The notes under the pieces: model-generated
Seen by the model: the letters and a program-made list of their open reading frames with translations, nothing else
Databases searched by the model: none
What the model was told of the DNA's origin: nothing
Made by a program: the position numbers and the translations under genes
Source of the DNA: Massilia arenae
GTDB taxonomy: Bacteria; Pseudomonadota; Gammaproteobacteria; Burkholderiales; Burkholderiaceae_D
NCBI RefSeq assembly: GCF_008014745.1
Contig: NZ_VPFD01000016.1
Coordinates: forward strand, 62,001-126,000
Length of the DNA: 64,000 nt
Direction of reading: 5' to 3'
Shown: positions 18,853 through 29,556 of the stretch, piece by piece
How the letters are laid out: the number at the start of each line of letters is the position of its first letter
How positions within the stretch are numbered: position 1 is the stretch's first letter

Positions 18853-19506
18853 TCAGAAGGTGAAGCGCGACGGCGCTTCGGCGCCGGTCAGCGGCTTGGT
18901 CACGGTCTCGAACACCTTGACCGCGTCGTGCGCCGTTTCCGAGGTGCGGGTGATCAGCTGGCAAGTCATCGCCGGCGCCTCGCCCAGGATGGCGATCATG
19001 CGGCCGCCCACCTTCAGTTGCTTGACCAGGGCTTCCGGCAGCACCGGCAGGCCGCCCGAGACCACGATCACGTCGTATTCGGTGCCCGTCGACCAGCCCT
19101 GGGCGCCATTGCCTTCTTCCACGCTGACATTGATCACACCCGCCTTGGCCAGGTTTTCCTTGGCCAGGGTGACGCTTTCTGGCTGGATCTCGACCGTGGT
19201 CACGTGACGCGCGGTGTGCGCCAGCAGCGCGGTCATGTAGCCGGAACCGGTGCCGATCTCCAGCACGTTCTCATGTTTCTGCACCGCGATCTCTTGCACG
19301 ATGCGCGCTTCGACCTTCGGATTGAACATCGTTTCGCCGCCCGCCAGCGGGATCTCGACGTCGGCAAATGCCAGGTTCTCGTAGGCCTTCGGCACGAATT
19401 GTTCGCGCTTGACCACGTGCAGCAGCGCCAGCACGTCCTCGTCCAGGACGTTCCAAGGACGGATTTGCTGTTCGATCATGTTGAAGCGGGCTTGTTCGAT
19501 ATTCAT
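18853..19506 (-). CDS. Protein-L-isoaspartate O-methyltransferase family protein
   Basis: The protein has 217 residues and is a SAM-dependent methyltransferase of the PCMT family. It begins MNIEQARFNMIEQQIRPWNV, with the SAM-binding motif VLEIGTGSGYMTALLA (about 81-96) and ARHVTTVEIQ after it. Members of this tolC-linked subgroup lack part of the classical Pcm substrate-binding sequence, so the true substrate may not be isoaspartate. It heads a likely operon with the rhodanese and tolC genes. Confidence 0.88.
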   Translation of the reverse strand: MNIEQARFNMIEQQIRPWNVLDEDVLALLHVVKREQFVPKAYENLAFADVEIPLAGGETMFNPKVEARIVQEIAVQKHENVLEIGTGSGYMTALLAHTARHVTTVEIQPESVTLAKENLAKAGVINVSVEEGNGAQGWSTGTEYDVIVVSGGLPVLPEALVKQLKVGGRMIAILGEAPAMTCQLITRTSETAHDAVKVFETVTKPLTGAEAPSRFTF

Positions 19507-19667
19507 TTCAGTTCTCGGTGGAAAAATAAATAATCCGATATTCTAATCGCTCAATGGCCTCTGGACGCACATCTTAACGATGCACGGCCGAGCCAGAGGA
19601 AAATTGCGACAGTCTGCAGTTTGGGGGGGATGAACGCCAGAAATCCGTCCCTGGCGTGATTGACAAG

Positions 19668-20309
19668 TTACTTGGATGGAGGAAGCAGGCCGTGCAGGGT
19701 GATGTCGAGGAAGGCTTCCAGGAAGGCCTCGGGCTGCAGGTCGCAGCGCTCGCAGGGGGCGATCGTATGCTTCCAGGTCGAGAGCATCAGCAGCGGCGCG
19801 ATCAGCACCTGGGCCGTCTGCGACACGTCGATCGCGCGGAATTCGCCGCGGCGGATGCCGCGCTCGAGCATGTTCGAAATCATGCGCATGCGGCGCGTCA
19901 TGACCTCTTCCTGGTAAAAGCGCGCCAGTTCAGGGAAATTATCGGCTTCGGCGAGGATCAGCTTGCTGATGCCTGAGGCCTTGGTCGAGCCGATGCGCAC
20001 CCACCACGACAGCATCACATGGCGCAGTAATTCGGCGCTATGCCCATCGAACTCCGCCACCGAGGTCTCGGCATCGTCGATCATCGGCAGGATGGTCTGG
20101 CGGACGACGGCCTTGAACAAGTCTTCCTTGTTGGCGTAATACAGGTAAAGCGTTCCCTTCGACACCCCCGCGCGGCGCGCCACGTCTTCCAGGCGCGTAG
20201 AGGCGAAACCGCGTTCGACGAACAGCTCCATGGCAGATGCCAGGAGTTCCTTGGGACGCGCATCCTTGCGACGTTCCCAGCGCGGCTTGCTGTCAAGTTG
20301 GCAGTCCAT
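19668..20309 (-). CDS. TetR/AcrR family transcriptional regulator
   Basis: This is a DNA-binding repressor with an N-terminal helix-turn-helix (about 18-65: ELLASAMELFVERGF, then RRAGVSKGTLYLYYANKEDL) and a variable C-terminal ligand-binding domain (213 residues in all). The ligand is unknown. It lies 161 bp upstream of the methyltransferase/rhodanese/tolC block on the same strand, so control of that efflux block is plausible but not shown. Its own upstream region (20310-20506) is AT-rich and probably holds its promoter and that of the divergent YkgJ-type gene. Confidence 0.92.
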   Translation of the reverse strand: MDCQLDSKPRWERRKDARPKELLASAMELFVERGFASTRLEDVARRAGVSKGTLYLYYANKEDLFKAVVRQTILPMIDDAETSVAEFDGHSAELLRHVMLSWWVRIGSTKASGISKLILAEADNFPELARFYQEEVMTRRMRMISNMLERGIRRGEFRAIDVSQTAQVLIAPLLMLSTWKHTIAPCERCDLQPEAFLEAFLDITLHGLLPPSK

Positions 20310-20506
20310 ATTCCCGCCCAGAAATTATCTAAGGAACAACCAATATAGACCGCGCTCGTCCGTACAGTCAAGCAAGCGTTGTATAACCGAAACTATATTA
20401 GTCGAAATATGGTAGTAACCGTAGATTAAACCGGTTTCACGAAGATGTTGCCGGCCATTGCAGACGACGGAGGTATACTGGCGGGCTCTGTTTCAGGCAA
20501 TCCTCG

Positions 20507-20794
20507 ATGTCCATGTCCGCCTCTTTCCAGTGCCGGCCGCAATGCGGCGCCTGCTGCACCGCGCCCTCGATCACCAGCCCGATTCCCGGTATGCCAAACG
20601 GCAAACCGGCCGGGGTGCGTTGCGTGCAATTGGGAGAGGATGAACGCTGCCGCATCTTTGGGCAACCGGAACGGCCGGCCTTCTGCGGCGGCCTGCAGCC
20701 ATCGCACGAGATGTGCGGCGACGACCGCCCGCAGGCGATCCGCTGGCTGAGCGAGCTGGAAAAGGCTACCGCACCTGCCTGCGCATCTTCCTGA
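20507..20794 (+). CDS. YkgJ family cysteine-cluster protein
   Basis: This is a small cytoplasmic protein (95 residues) with a metal-binding cysteine cluster at its start ([15 protein letters not shown], Cys9, Cys13, Cys16, Cys17) and further cysteines in GVRCVQL, ERCRIFG, RPAFCGG and HEMCGDD. This matches the zinc/iron-chelating CxxxCxxCC family. The biochemical role is unknown. A TATACT box lies at 20474-20479. Its stop is 1 bp from the end of the convergent gene at 20796. Confidence 0.88.
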   Translation: MSMSASFQCRPQCGACCTAPSITSPIPGMPNGKPAGVRCVQLGEDERCRIFGQPERPAFCGGLQPSHEMCGDDRPQAIRWLSELEKATAPACASS

Positions 20795-20795
20795 G

Positions 20796-21203
20796 CTAGA
20801 CCGCCGATTTTCCACGCGCCTGTTGCACGCGCTGGAACAACCCGCCAAGGGTCAAGCCGTCATGCCAGACCTCGTCCAGCCGCAGGTCGTAGCGCTCGCG
20901 CAGAGCGCGCGCCAGCGGCTCGATGTCGGATGCGTCGGGCATCCAGCGTGCGGACCTGGCGGCGCGCACCACGCCCAGCACCTGGTCGTCGGGACGCAGG
21001 TGCAGCTTCTCGCTGTCGCCGAACGAGAAGGCGGCGCCGAACACCGACAGGAATTCGCGGATGTCTTTACGGGATGCGGATGGGAAGGAACTGCGCCAGA
21101 CCCGGCCCTGGAAGGGTCGGTAGCGTAATGCGTTGGGCAACTGCCAGTCATGAAATGCCAGCCAGGACAGCGCGGCAAGGATGATGACCAATAATAGACT
21201 CAT
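20796..21203 (-). CDS. Conserved hypothetical single-pass membrane protein
   Basis: I do not recognise a named family. The product is 135 residues with one N-terminal membrane segment (MSLLLVIILAALSWLAF), followed by a soluble domain of about 110 residues with a SFGDSEKLHLRPDDQVL motif, and a basic C-terminus. It is probably anchored in the inner membrane. It is convergent with the YkgJ-type gene and divergent from uppP. No strong ribosome site is seen. Codon pattern and GC content match the neighbours. Confidence 0.7.
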   Translation of the reverse strand: MSLLLVIILAALSWLAFHDWQLPNALRYRPFQGRVWRSSFPSASRKDIREFLSVFGAAFSFGDSEKLHLRPDDQVLGVVRAARSARWMPDASDIEPLARALRERYDLRLDEVWHDGLTLGGLFQRVQQARGKSAV

Positions 21204-21441
21204 TGGGTGAGTGCAGGATTACTCATGGATTTAGTTTAGCACGCGATTTCACATTCGATGCAAGCGCTTTTTTCATTCGCGCGCAGGTCCAGGCGCCGGC
21301 CGGCCGCACATTACCCCCGCAAAATCGCCCGTACGGTTCAGTTAGCCCAACGGTGGCGGCCCGGCTCATGGTAAGCTTCGAGCCCAAGCCGGCGTGCCTG
21401 TCCCGGCTCGTCCCCAGATCACTTCCACACCAACACAATTC

Positions 21442-22275
21442 ATGGATATTGCGCTCGCCATCAAGGCGATCATCATGGGCCTGGTCGAGGGCTTCACCGA
21501 ATTTCTTCCGATTTCTTCCACTGGTCACCTGATTCTTGCGGGCGAATTGCTCAACTTCACAGGCGTCAGAGAAACGGTATTCAAGATCGTGATCCAGCTG
21601 GGCGCCGTGCTGGCCGTCGTCTGGGAGTACCGCGAGCGTGTCATGCGCCTGTTCGCCGGGCTGGGCTCGGATCCGCTGCAGCAGCGCTTCGCGCGCAACG
21701 TCGCGATCGCCTTCATGCCGGCCGCCGTGGCCGGCGTGCTGTTCAGCGCCACGATCACCGAACTCCTGTTCCACCCGGTGCCGGTGGCGATCGCCCTGGT
21801 CGTGGGCGGCGTCATCATCCTGTGGGTGGAACACCGCCAGCGCCAGCGCGCGACGCCGCCGCGGGTCGAGACGGTCGACCAGATGACGGCGCTCGATGCC
21901 CTGAAGGTCGGCTTCGCCCAGTCCTTCGCCCTGATTCCCGGCACCAGCCGTTCGGGCTCGACCATCATCGGCGGCATGCTGTTCGGCCTGTCGCGCAAGG
22001 CGGCCACCGAGTTCTCGTTCTTCCTTGCCATGCCGACGATGCTTGGCGCTACGGTGTATTCTGTGGTCAAGGAACGCGAGGCACTGTCGATGGCCGACGT
22101 CCCGATGTTCGGCCTCGGCTTCGTCTCGGCCTTCATCGCCGCCTTCCTGTGCGTGCGCTGGTTGCTGCGCTACATCAGCACGCACGACTTCACGATCTTC
22201 GCCTGGTACCGTATCGTATTCGGTATCCTGGTGCTGGTGACCGCTCACTTTGGCTTGGTCAACTGGTCGGAGTAA
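21442..22275 (+). CDS. uppP: Undecaprenyl-diphosphate phosphatase
   Basis: UppP (BacA) dephosphorylates undecaprenyl diphosphate in the inner membrane, recycling the lipid carrier for peptidoglycan and other wall polymers; extra copies give bacitracin resistance. The protein has 277 residues and about eight hydrophobic segments. Both active-site signatures are present: [15 protein letters not shown] (15-29) and the [10 protein letters not shown] motif. The frame is open from a GTG at 21394, but [10 protein letters not shown] at 21442 matches the family start. No strong ribosome site is visible. It is followed by recQ after 41 bp. Confidence 0.97.
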   Translation: MDIALAIKAIIMGLVEGFTEFLPISSTGHLILAGELLNFTGVRETVFKIVIQLGAVLAVVWEYRERVMRLFAGLGSDPLQQRFARNVAIAFMPAAVAGVLFSATITELLFHPVPVAIALVVGGVIILWVEHRQRQRATPPRVETVDQMTALDALKVGFAQSFALIPGTSRSGSTIIGGMLFGLSRKAATEFSFFLAMPTMLGATVYSVVKEREALSMADVPMFGLGFVSAFIAAFLCVRWLLRYISTHDFTIFAWYRIVFGILVLVTAHFGLVNWSE

Positions 22276-22316
22276 ACTAGCGCCTTACCCAGATCCAAAA
22301 CACTGAAACAGACAGT

Positions 22317-24149
<1,833 letters not shown>

Positions 24150-24154
24150 CCGGA

Positions 24155-24904
24155 CTACTCCCGGAACAGGTGGGTGAAACTGCGGCTGACCGGGAGCACC
24201 TCGTCGCTCCCGCGCAGCAGCACCTGCATGCGTTCGGCATCGACCCGCTCGGCCGCCCGGATCGCATTCACGTTCACCAGCGTGCCGCGGTGGATCTGCC
24301 AGAACAGGCCCGCATCGAGTCCGCCCACCAGGTCCTTGAGCGGGATGCGCACCAGCGCCTCCGAGTCGGCCAGCACCACCCGCGTGTACTTGGTGTCGGC
24401 CTGGAAGAACAGCACCTCCTCGACGTCGATCAGGCGAATCTGCTTGCCGACGCTGGCCTTGAGCCATTTGAGCTTTTCGCGCTTCGGTGGCGGCGACGCC
24501 GCCTTCACCTGCTGTACCACCTCGCTGACATCGTCCGGACGGGCGTCCAGCTTCTCGCGCAGGCGCGCCAGGGCCTTGTCGAGCCGACCCGGCTGGATGG
24601 GTTTGAGCAGGTAGTCGACCGCACCGGTGTCGAAGGCATCGACCGCATACTGGTCGTAAGCGGTGACGAACACCACGTGCGAACGGCGGCCGATGCGCTC
24701 GGCCACTTCCAGGCCCGACATGCCGGGCATGCGGATGTCGAGAAAGACCACCTGCGGCTCGTGCTCGAGCCAGGCGTCCCAGGCATCGATGCCGTTCTCG
24801 GGCGCAGCGACTACCTGGGCTTCGGGCCAGGCCGTGGCCAGCATGCCGAGCAGGCGCTCGCGCATCAGGGGTTCGTCTTCGGCGACCAGCACTGTGACAC
24901 TCAT
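24155..24904 (-). CDS. LytTR-type DNA-binding response regulator
   Basis: This is the response regulator partner of the adjacent LytS-type kinase. The 249-residue protein has an N-terminal receiver domain with the phospho-accepting Asp56 in VVFLDIRMPGMSG and conserved Lys in YLLKPIQP. A linker follows, then a C-terminal LytTR DNA-binding domain (about 145-249, with FFQADTKYTRVVL, IHRGTLVNVNAI and PVSRSFTHLF). It overlaps the kinase gene by 4 bp (ATGA), so the two are translationally coupled. Direct repeats at 26196-26227 upstream of the kinase are a candidate binding site. Confidence 0.95.
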   Translation of the reverse strand: MSVTVLVAEDEPLMRERLLGMLATAWPEAQVVAAPENGIDAWDAWLEHEPQVVFLDIRMPGMSGLEVAERIGRRSHVVFVTAYDQYAVDAFDTGAVDYLLKPIQPGRLDKALARLREKLDARPDDVSEVVQQVKAASPPPKREKLKWLKASVGKQIRLIDVEEVLFFQADTKYTRVVLADSEALVRIPLKDLVGGLDAGLFWQIHRGTLVNVNAIRAAERVDAERMQVLLRGSDEVLPVSRSFTHLFRE

Positions 24905-26115
24905 TTCGGCTCCTTGCAGGGGATGGCGATTTCGGCCAGCAGGCCAGGTTCGGCTTCGGAGAGCAGCAGGCAGGCTCCTTCGCCATAGGCCAGGCGCAGG
25001 CGGTGGCGTACGTTTTCCAGGCCGGTGCCGGCGCCCGGCGTGTCGCTCATGCCGACGCCGCTGTCGCGCACCCGGATGCGGATCGTTCCCTCGTCGTCGT
25101 GGGCCGTGACGACGATCTCGCCGCCGTGCAGGGACGGTTCGATGCCATGCTTGATCGCGTTCTCGGCCAGGGTCAGCACCAGCATGCTGGGCACCTGGGT
25201 GGCTGCCAGCGCTTCCGGCACGTCGACCGTGTAGCGCAGCCGTTCGCCCATACGGATCTGCATCACCCGCAGGTAGGACTCGACCAGACCGAATTCGGTG
25301 GCCAGCGCCACCTGCTCGCAGCGCATATCGCTCATGCTGCCGCGCAGGAAGTCGATCAGGTGGGCCGTGAGTTCGGCAGCGCGCGGAGCACCCTGCTCGG
25401 CCAGCTGCTGCACTGCGCCCAGGGTGTTGAACAGGAAGTGCGGTTCGATCTGGGCGCGCAGCAGGCGCAGTTGGGTTTCGCTCAGTTCGCGCGCCAGGCG
25501 TTCCTGCTCGGCATCGCGTTTGAGTTGCGCGGCCTGGATTTCGTAGTGACGATTGCGCAGTACGGCAACCAGGATGACCGGTATCGCCACCAGTGCAGTC
25601 ACGACGAGTATCACGGTCACGACGATCCTGGGCAGCTTGTCGACCAGGATGGACCAATGGCTGCCCGTCTCGAACATCGCGGTCAATCCGCCGAACAGCC
25701 CGCCCACCAGGCCGAGGCCGACGATCGTGACCAGCGCCCTGCCCTTGGCGCGCACGACCTTCCCGTAGTTGAACCAGACGCCGATCAGCGACATGGCCAC
25801 CGCAATGCCGATCGCATTGGCGGCGACGACCGTTTGCCACCATGGTGTCGACGGCAGGAAGGCAAGATTGATCAGGAAACCGAGCACCGACAGCACGACG
25901 CTCAGCTTGAGCACCGCCAGCAGGGCGGCCGAGGTGCTGACGGTACTGGAAAACTTGTACAGGGATTCGCGCTCGGCGGGCGACATTTCCGCCAGCTTGC
26001 GGGCGAAAAAACGGCGGCAGCCGGCCGGCACCTGATCCACCAGCGCAGGGTCGCGCAGGACCGCGAGCTGCTCTGATTCCACCTCACGGTTCCATTGTTC
26101 GATGCGTTTCCACAT
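24901..26115 (-). CDS. LytS/YehU-type sensor histidine kinase
   Basis: This is an inner-membrane sensor kinase of the His_kinase (PF06580) class. The 404-residue protein has a cytoplasmic N-terminus, about four hydrophobic segments between 62 and 187 in two pairs, and a coiled stretch. The phospho-accepting His226 follows in IEPHFLFNTL, and a C-terminal ATPase region has LAENAIKHGI (N box) and DSGVGM (G1). No separate extracellular sensor domain is seen, so the membrane domain itself probably senses the signal. An AGAGGAGA ribosome site precedes the ATG. It forms an operon with the LytTR regulator. Confidence 0.94.
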   Translation of the reverse strand: MWKRIEQWNREVESEQLAVLRDPALVDQVPAGCRRFFARKLAEMSPAERESLYKFSSTVSTSAALLAVLKLSVVLSVLGFLINLAFLPSTPWWQTVVAANAIGIAVAMSLIGVWFNYGKVVRAKGRALVTIVGLGLVGGLFGGLTAMFETGSHWSILVDKLPRIVVTVILVVTALVAIPVILVAVLRNRHYEIQAAQLKRDAEQERLARELSETQLRLLRAQIEPHFLFNTLGAVQQLAEQGAPRAAELTAHLIDFLRGSMSDMRCEQVALATEFGLVESYLRVMQIRMGERLRYTVDVPEALAATQVPSMLVLTLAENAIKHGIEPSLHGGEIVVTAHDDEGTIRIRVRDSGVGMSDTPGAGTGLENVRHRLRLAYGEGACLLLSEAEPGLLAEIAIPCKEPK

Positions 26116-26195
26116 GCCGTTCTCCTCTGTGCTCGTTAATGTATATCAACGAGTCCAGTCTAGGAACTTCCGGTGGCCCGGGACAGCAGGTGGCG

Positions 26196-26227
26196 ACGAA
26201 CGACGAAGACGGGGGAACGAACGACGA
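26196..26227 (-). promoter_or_regulatory. Two 11-bp direct repeats 21 bp apart upstream of the LytS/LytTR operon
   Basis: The 11-mer ACGAACGACGA occurs at 26196-26206 and 26217-26227 (minus strand TCGTCGTTCGT). The 21-bp period is two helical turns, as in known LytTR sites such as those of AgrA. The repeats lie 80-110 bp before the kinase start. They also overlap a GGGGG/CCCCC hairpin that could serve as the trmB terminator. An inverted repeat CTCGTT/AACGAG is at 26132-26153. Confidence 0.45.
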
Positions 26228-26246
26228 TTCGCCCCCGGATTGACAC

Positions 26247-26966
26247 TTACTTGCGCGTGAAGACCAGGTCCCAGACGCCGTGACCCAGCTTGATGCCGCG
26301 GTTCTCGAACTTGGTCAGCGGACGGTATGCAGGCTGCGGCGCATAGCCCTCGGCGGTGTTGACCAGCTCCGGCTCGGCGCTCAAGACCTCGAGCATCTGC
26401 ACCGCATAGTCTTCCCAGTCGGTCGCCAGGTGCAGGTAGCCGCCCGGCGCGATCTTCTGGCACAGCAGCTTGACGAAGGCCGGCTGGATCAGGCGGCGTT
26501 TGTTGTGGCGCGCCTTGTGCCATGGATCTGGGAAGAACACGTGCACGCCGTGCAGCGAGCCGTCGGCGATCGTGTGGTTCAGCACTTCGAACACGTCGTG
26601 CTGGACCAGGCGCAGGTTATCGATGCCCTGCTCGCCGATCTGCTTGAGCAGGCTGCCCACGCCCGGCGTGTGTACTTCGACGCCCAGGAAGTCCTTCTCG
26701 GGCATCAGCTTCGCGATATGGGCCGTGGTGTCGCCCATGCCGAAGCCGATTTCGAGAACCACCGGCGCCTTGCGGCCGAAGGCCTGTTCGAGGTCGAGCG
26801 TTTCCTTCTTGTATTCGATCAGGAACTTGGGTCCATGCTCCTCGAAAGCCCGCGCCTGCGCGGTCGACAGCCGCCCTGCGCGCGTGACGAAACTGCGGAT
26901 GCGGTGTTCGGTTGGATCGTACAGCATGGACCGTGCCGGACCACTGGTAGGCTTTTCAGAAGACAT
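26247..26966 (-). CDS. trmB: tRNA (guanine-N7-)-methyltransferase
   Basis: TrmB makes m7G46 in the variable loop of tRNAs using SAM. The 239-residue protein has the SAM-binding motif [17 protein letters not shown] and the hallmark [16 protein letters not shown] motif with its conserved Asp and basic residues, and ends in [21 protein letters not shown]. The frame is open far upstream through sequence that belongs antisense to the next gene. The ATG at 26966 gives a family-like start ([18 protein letters not shown]). It is divergent from the M14-type gene. Confidence 0.96.
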   Translation of the reverse strand: MSSEKPTSGPARSMLYDPTEHRIRSFVTRAGRLSTAQARAFEEHGPKFLIEYKKETLDLEQAFGRKAPVVLEIGFGMGDTTAHIAKLMPEKDFLGVEVHTPGVGSLLKQIGEQGIDNLRLVQHDVFEVLNHTIADGSLHGVHVFFPDPWHKARHNKRRLIQPAFVKLLCQKIAPGGYLHLATDWEDYAVQMLEVLSAEPELVNTAEGYAPQPAYRPLTKFENRGIKLGHGVWDLVFTRK

Positions 26967-27098
26967 GGGGAGCGTTGAGTATGCGGAAAAAACGGCTGTC
27001 ATTATAGCGCAGCTGCTCCCACCATCGACCGTGCGTGGCGGCAAGGCGGAATCGCGCATAATTGGTGTCTTCCCCCAGCAACGCCGGAGCTCCTTGCC

Positions 27099-28214
27099 AT
27101 GCACTCGACGAAACACCCGATCGCCATCGAAGACAGTGTCGCCACCCTGAACCTGACGTCGTTCCACTACGGCGTAGCCGGCAGCGGCAAGAAGGTGTAC
27201 ATCCAGGCCGCGATCCACGCCGACGAAGTGCCGGCAATGCTGGTCGCACACCTGCTGCGCGGGCAGCTCGACAAGCTCGATGCCGAAGGGCGCATCAAGG
27301 GTGAGATCGTCCTGGTCCCGGCAGCCAACCCGCTCGGCCTGTCCCAGGTGCTGCATGGCGCGCCCTTCGGCCGCTACGACCTGTCCACCGGCCTGAACTT
27401 CAACCGCTCCTATCGCCACGTGGCCGCCGCCCTCAAAAGCGCGCTCGAAGGCCGGCTGGGCCAGGACGCTGCGGCCAACGTCGCGCTGATCCGCGAGCTG
27501 GCCCGCGACGAGGTGGCGGCCTGGGAGCCGGCGGACAATGCCGCCACGCTCAAGAAACTCCTGCTGACGATGGCGATCGACGCCGACATCGTGCTCGACC
27601 TGCACTGCGATAACGAGGCGGTGCTGCACATGTACACCGGCACGCCGCTGGTCGACGTGATCCAGCCACTGGCCGACCTGATGGGCGCGCGCGTGCTGCT
27701 GGTGGCGAAGGAGTCGGGCGGCGAAGCCTTCGACGAAGCCTGCAGCCGGGTGTGGTGGGACCTGGCCGACCATTTTACGGACGCCGCCATTCCGCCCGCC
27801 TGCGCCGCTGTCACTGTCGAACTGCGCGGCGAGAACGACGTGAACTACGACTATGCGCAGCAGGATGCCGACGCCATCCTGCAGTACCTGGCGCATGTGG
27901 GTGTGCTCGACATCCCGGCGAACGCCCTGCCTGCGGCGCACTGCGGCCCGACGCCGCTCGATGCGGTCGAGCCTTTGGTGGCGCCGCACGCGGGCGTGCT
28001 GGTGTTTCGCAAGAAGCTGGGCGATCAGGTGGCGGCGGGCGAGCCGATCGCGGACATCGTCAATCCGGTCAGCGGCCAGGTGACCACCGTGTCGGCCAGC
28101 CGTCCGGGACTGCTGTTCGCCAGCACGGCGCACCGGCACCTGCTGCGTGGGATGCATATTTGCAAAGTGGCGGGAACGGATTCGTTCAGGTTGGGCAATC
28201 TGTTGTCGAGCTAA
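27099..28214 (+). CDS. Succinylglutamate desuccinylase/aspartoacylase family zinc enzyme
   Basis: This is an M14-type zinc hydrolase of the AstE/ASPA family (371 residues). Zinc ligands appear as His and Glu in [11 protein letters not shown] (about 37-47) and a later His in [11 protein letters not shown] (about 166-176). The catalytic Glu candidate is in [13 protein letters not shown]-terminal beta-rich domain ([14 protein letters not shown]) is biotinyl-like, as in related deacylases. The exact substrate is unknown; this length group acts on N-acylated amino acids or ectoine derivatives in other bacteria. No pathway neighbours help. The GGAG site lies before the ATG. Confidence 0.85.
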   Translation: MHSTKHPIAIEDSVATLNLTSFHYGVAGSGKKVYIQAAIHADEVPAMLVAHLLRGQLDKLDAEGRIKGEIVLVPAANPLGLSQVLHGAPFGRYDLSTGLNFNRSYRHVAAALKSALEGRLGQDAAANVALIRELARDEVAAWEPADNAATLKKLLLTMAIDADIVLDLHCDNEAVLHMYTGTPLVDVIQPLADLMGARVLLVAKESGGEAFDEACSRVWWDLADHFTDAAIPPACAAVTVELRGENDVNYDYAQQDADAILQYLAHVGVLDIPANALPAAHCGPTPLDAVEPLVAPHAGVLVFRKKLGDQVAAGEPIADIVNPVSGQVTTVSASRPGLLFASTAHRHLLRGMHICKVAGTDSFRLGNLLSS

Positions 28215-28352
28215 AGGCCTTTTGCTGAGGTCACTTGGCCTTGGCAAATGGTTGCGATTGCACAATGTTCTCACCCGCCGGGCGACAATAATCCCAGTTC
28301 GCCCAAAAGGACTTCCGGGCAGGTCCAACCCACCGCAGGGAGAAGCCCGAGT

Positions 28353-28883
28353 ATGCTGCCTACCCTCCTTAATCGCGTACTTGGCTCGACATCGCTGGCT
28401 TTCGTGCTCGTGACGCAGACAGGTGCGGCGCCACACGTAGCCGACGAGAAGATCGCCATTGTCGGCAGCCTGTACAAGGCATTTGCATGGCAGGTACTTT
28501 CAAGCTCAGACGATCTCTTTGGCAAACCGCTGGCGCAGCAAGAGGACCCGGTCCTTCGTCGCTATTTCGACCAGGAGCTGACTTCTCTACTGATCAAGGA
28601 TCGTCTTTGCGTCGCCAAGGTCGGTGGGATCTGCAACCTCGACTTCGACCCGATCTTCGCCTCGCAAGACCCTGCCGCAGTCGACTTGTCGATCCGTTCC
28701 ATGCCGAACGATATCGTGGCTGTCGAATTTACCTATCCTGCTAATGGCGAGAAGGTAAAGCTGGAATATCGCCTGACCAAAAACCAGGGTGCATGGCGCA
28801 TCGGCGACATTCGTTATCCGGGCATGTCGGATGCCTCTCTCAAACAGCTGCTCGCGCGTAAGCTTCCTGACAGCGGAAAATAG
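28353..28883 (+). CDS. Exported DUF3828-like protein
   Basis: The function is unknown. The 176-residue protein begins with a signal-peptide-like segment ([20 protein letters not shown], about 6-25), then a soluble domain with [30 protein letters not shown] and [12 protein letters not shown]. This resembles the DUF3828 family of periplasmic proteins. The two cysteines near 90-95 may form a disulfide. The frame is open from 28248, but the ATG at 28353 gives the signal peptide. Its stop is 4 bp from the convergent DUF6064 gene. Confidence 0.68.
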   Translation: MLPTLLNRVLGSTSLAFVLVTQTGAAPHVADEKIAIVGSLYKAFAWQVLSSSDDLFGKPLAQQEDPVLRRYFDQELTSLLIKDRLCVAKVGGICNLDFDPIFASQDPAAVDLSIRSMPNDIVAVEFTYPANGEKVKLEYRLTKNQGAWRIGDIRYPGMSDASLKQLLARKLPDSGK

Positions 28884-28887
28884 CCGC

Positions 28888-29556
28888 TCAATGTACTGGC
28901 GAACGCCTTGCATGCCTGAAGAGTAAACCGGCCGCAACCGCGAGGATGGCGAACGTCGGCAGCAGCCAGGCATAACAGACGCGCAGCTCCATCAGAGTTG
29001 CCCCGCTCACCGCGCACCACGCCAGCGGGATCAGCCAGGCAATCGGGTGCGCACGACAGGCCAGCAGCACGCCCAAGGTCGCAATCGCGGTCGGATCGGG
29101 TACGATGCCGAACACCTCGGCCTGGCTCCAGCCACGGCCGCTACCCGGCGCCAGTAGCGGGTACGCGATCACCGCCAGGCCGGTCAGCCCCAGCGCTACC
29201 TGCTTCTGCATCCCGGCCGGCGTCGCAGCGCGCGACTGCAGCGCCATGAAGCACAGCATCACGGCCTGCACGCCGAAGGCGAGCGCGAACCAGGGGCCGG
29301 CGGTATTGATGTCCGCATAGCGTTCCAGTTGATACGCCCACCCCACCCAGCCCCAGGCCACGGCCAGCACCAGCAGCGCGATGCGGCGGGTGTGGGCGCC
29401 AGGGCGCGCGATGCAGCCGATGACGATCAGGCCGGCCGCCAGCGCCAGCAGGTGCGCGGGCCAGACCGCCTCGTTGTACAGGGCGATGAGCCGGTAGTAG
29501 CTGCGTTGCGAGAACATCAGGAAGTCTGACAGTGTATAGGTCCACCACTCGCTCAT
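28888..29556 (-). CDS. DUF6064-like inner-membrane protein
   Basis: The 222-residue protein has about six to seven hydrophobic segments and begins MSEWWTYTLSDFLMFSQRSYYRL, a start typical of the DUF6064 family. The function is unknown. Its ATG overlaps the stop of the aldo/keto reductase gene by 4 bp (ATGA), so the two are translationally coupled. The frame is open much further upstream, but that part is antisense-type sequence under the reductase gene. The start at 29556 is chosen from the overlap and the family N-terminus. Confidence 0.82.
   Translation of the reverse strand: MSEWWTYTLSDFLMFSQRSYYRLIALYNEAVWPAHLLALAAGLIVIGCIARPGAHTRRIALLVLAVAWGWVGWAYQLERYADINTAGPWFALAFGVQAVMLCFMALQSRAATPAGMQKQVALGLTGLAVIAYPLLAPGSGRGWSQAEVFGIVPDPTAIATLGVLLACRAHPIAWLIPLAWCAVSGATLMELRVCYAWLLPTFAILAVAAGLLFRHARRSPVH

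Noticed and set aside
24905..25843. Apparent 562-aa fusion extending the LytTR regulator upstream
   Set aside because: The upstream part is an off-frame reading of the kinase gene; the ATGA overlap at 24901-24904 gives the real start.
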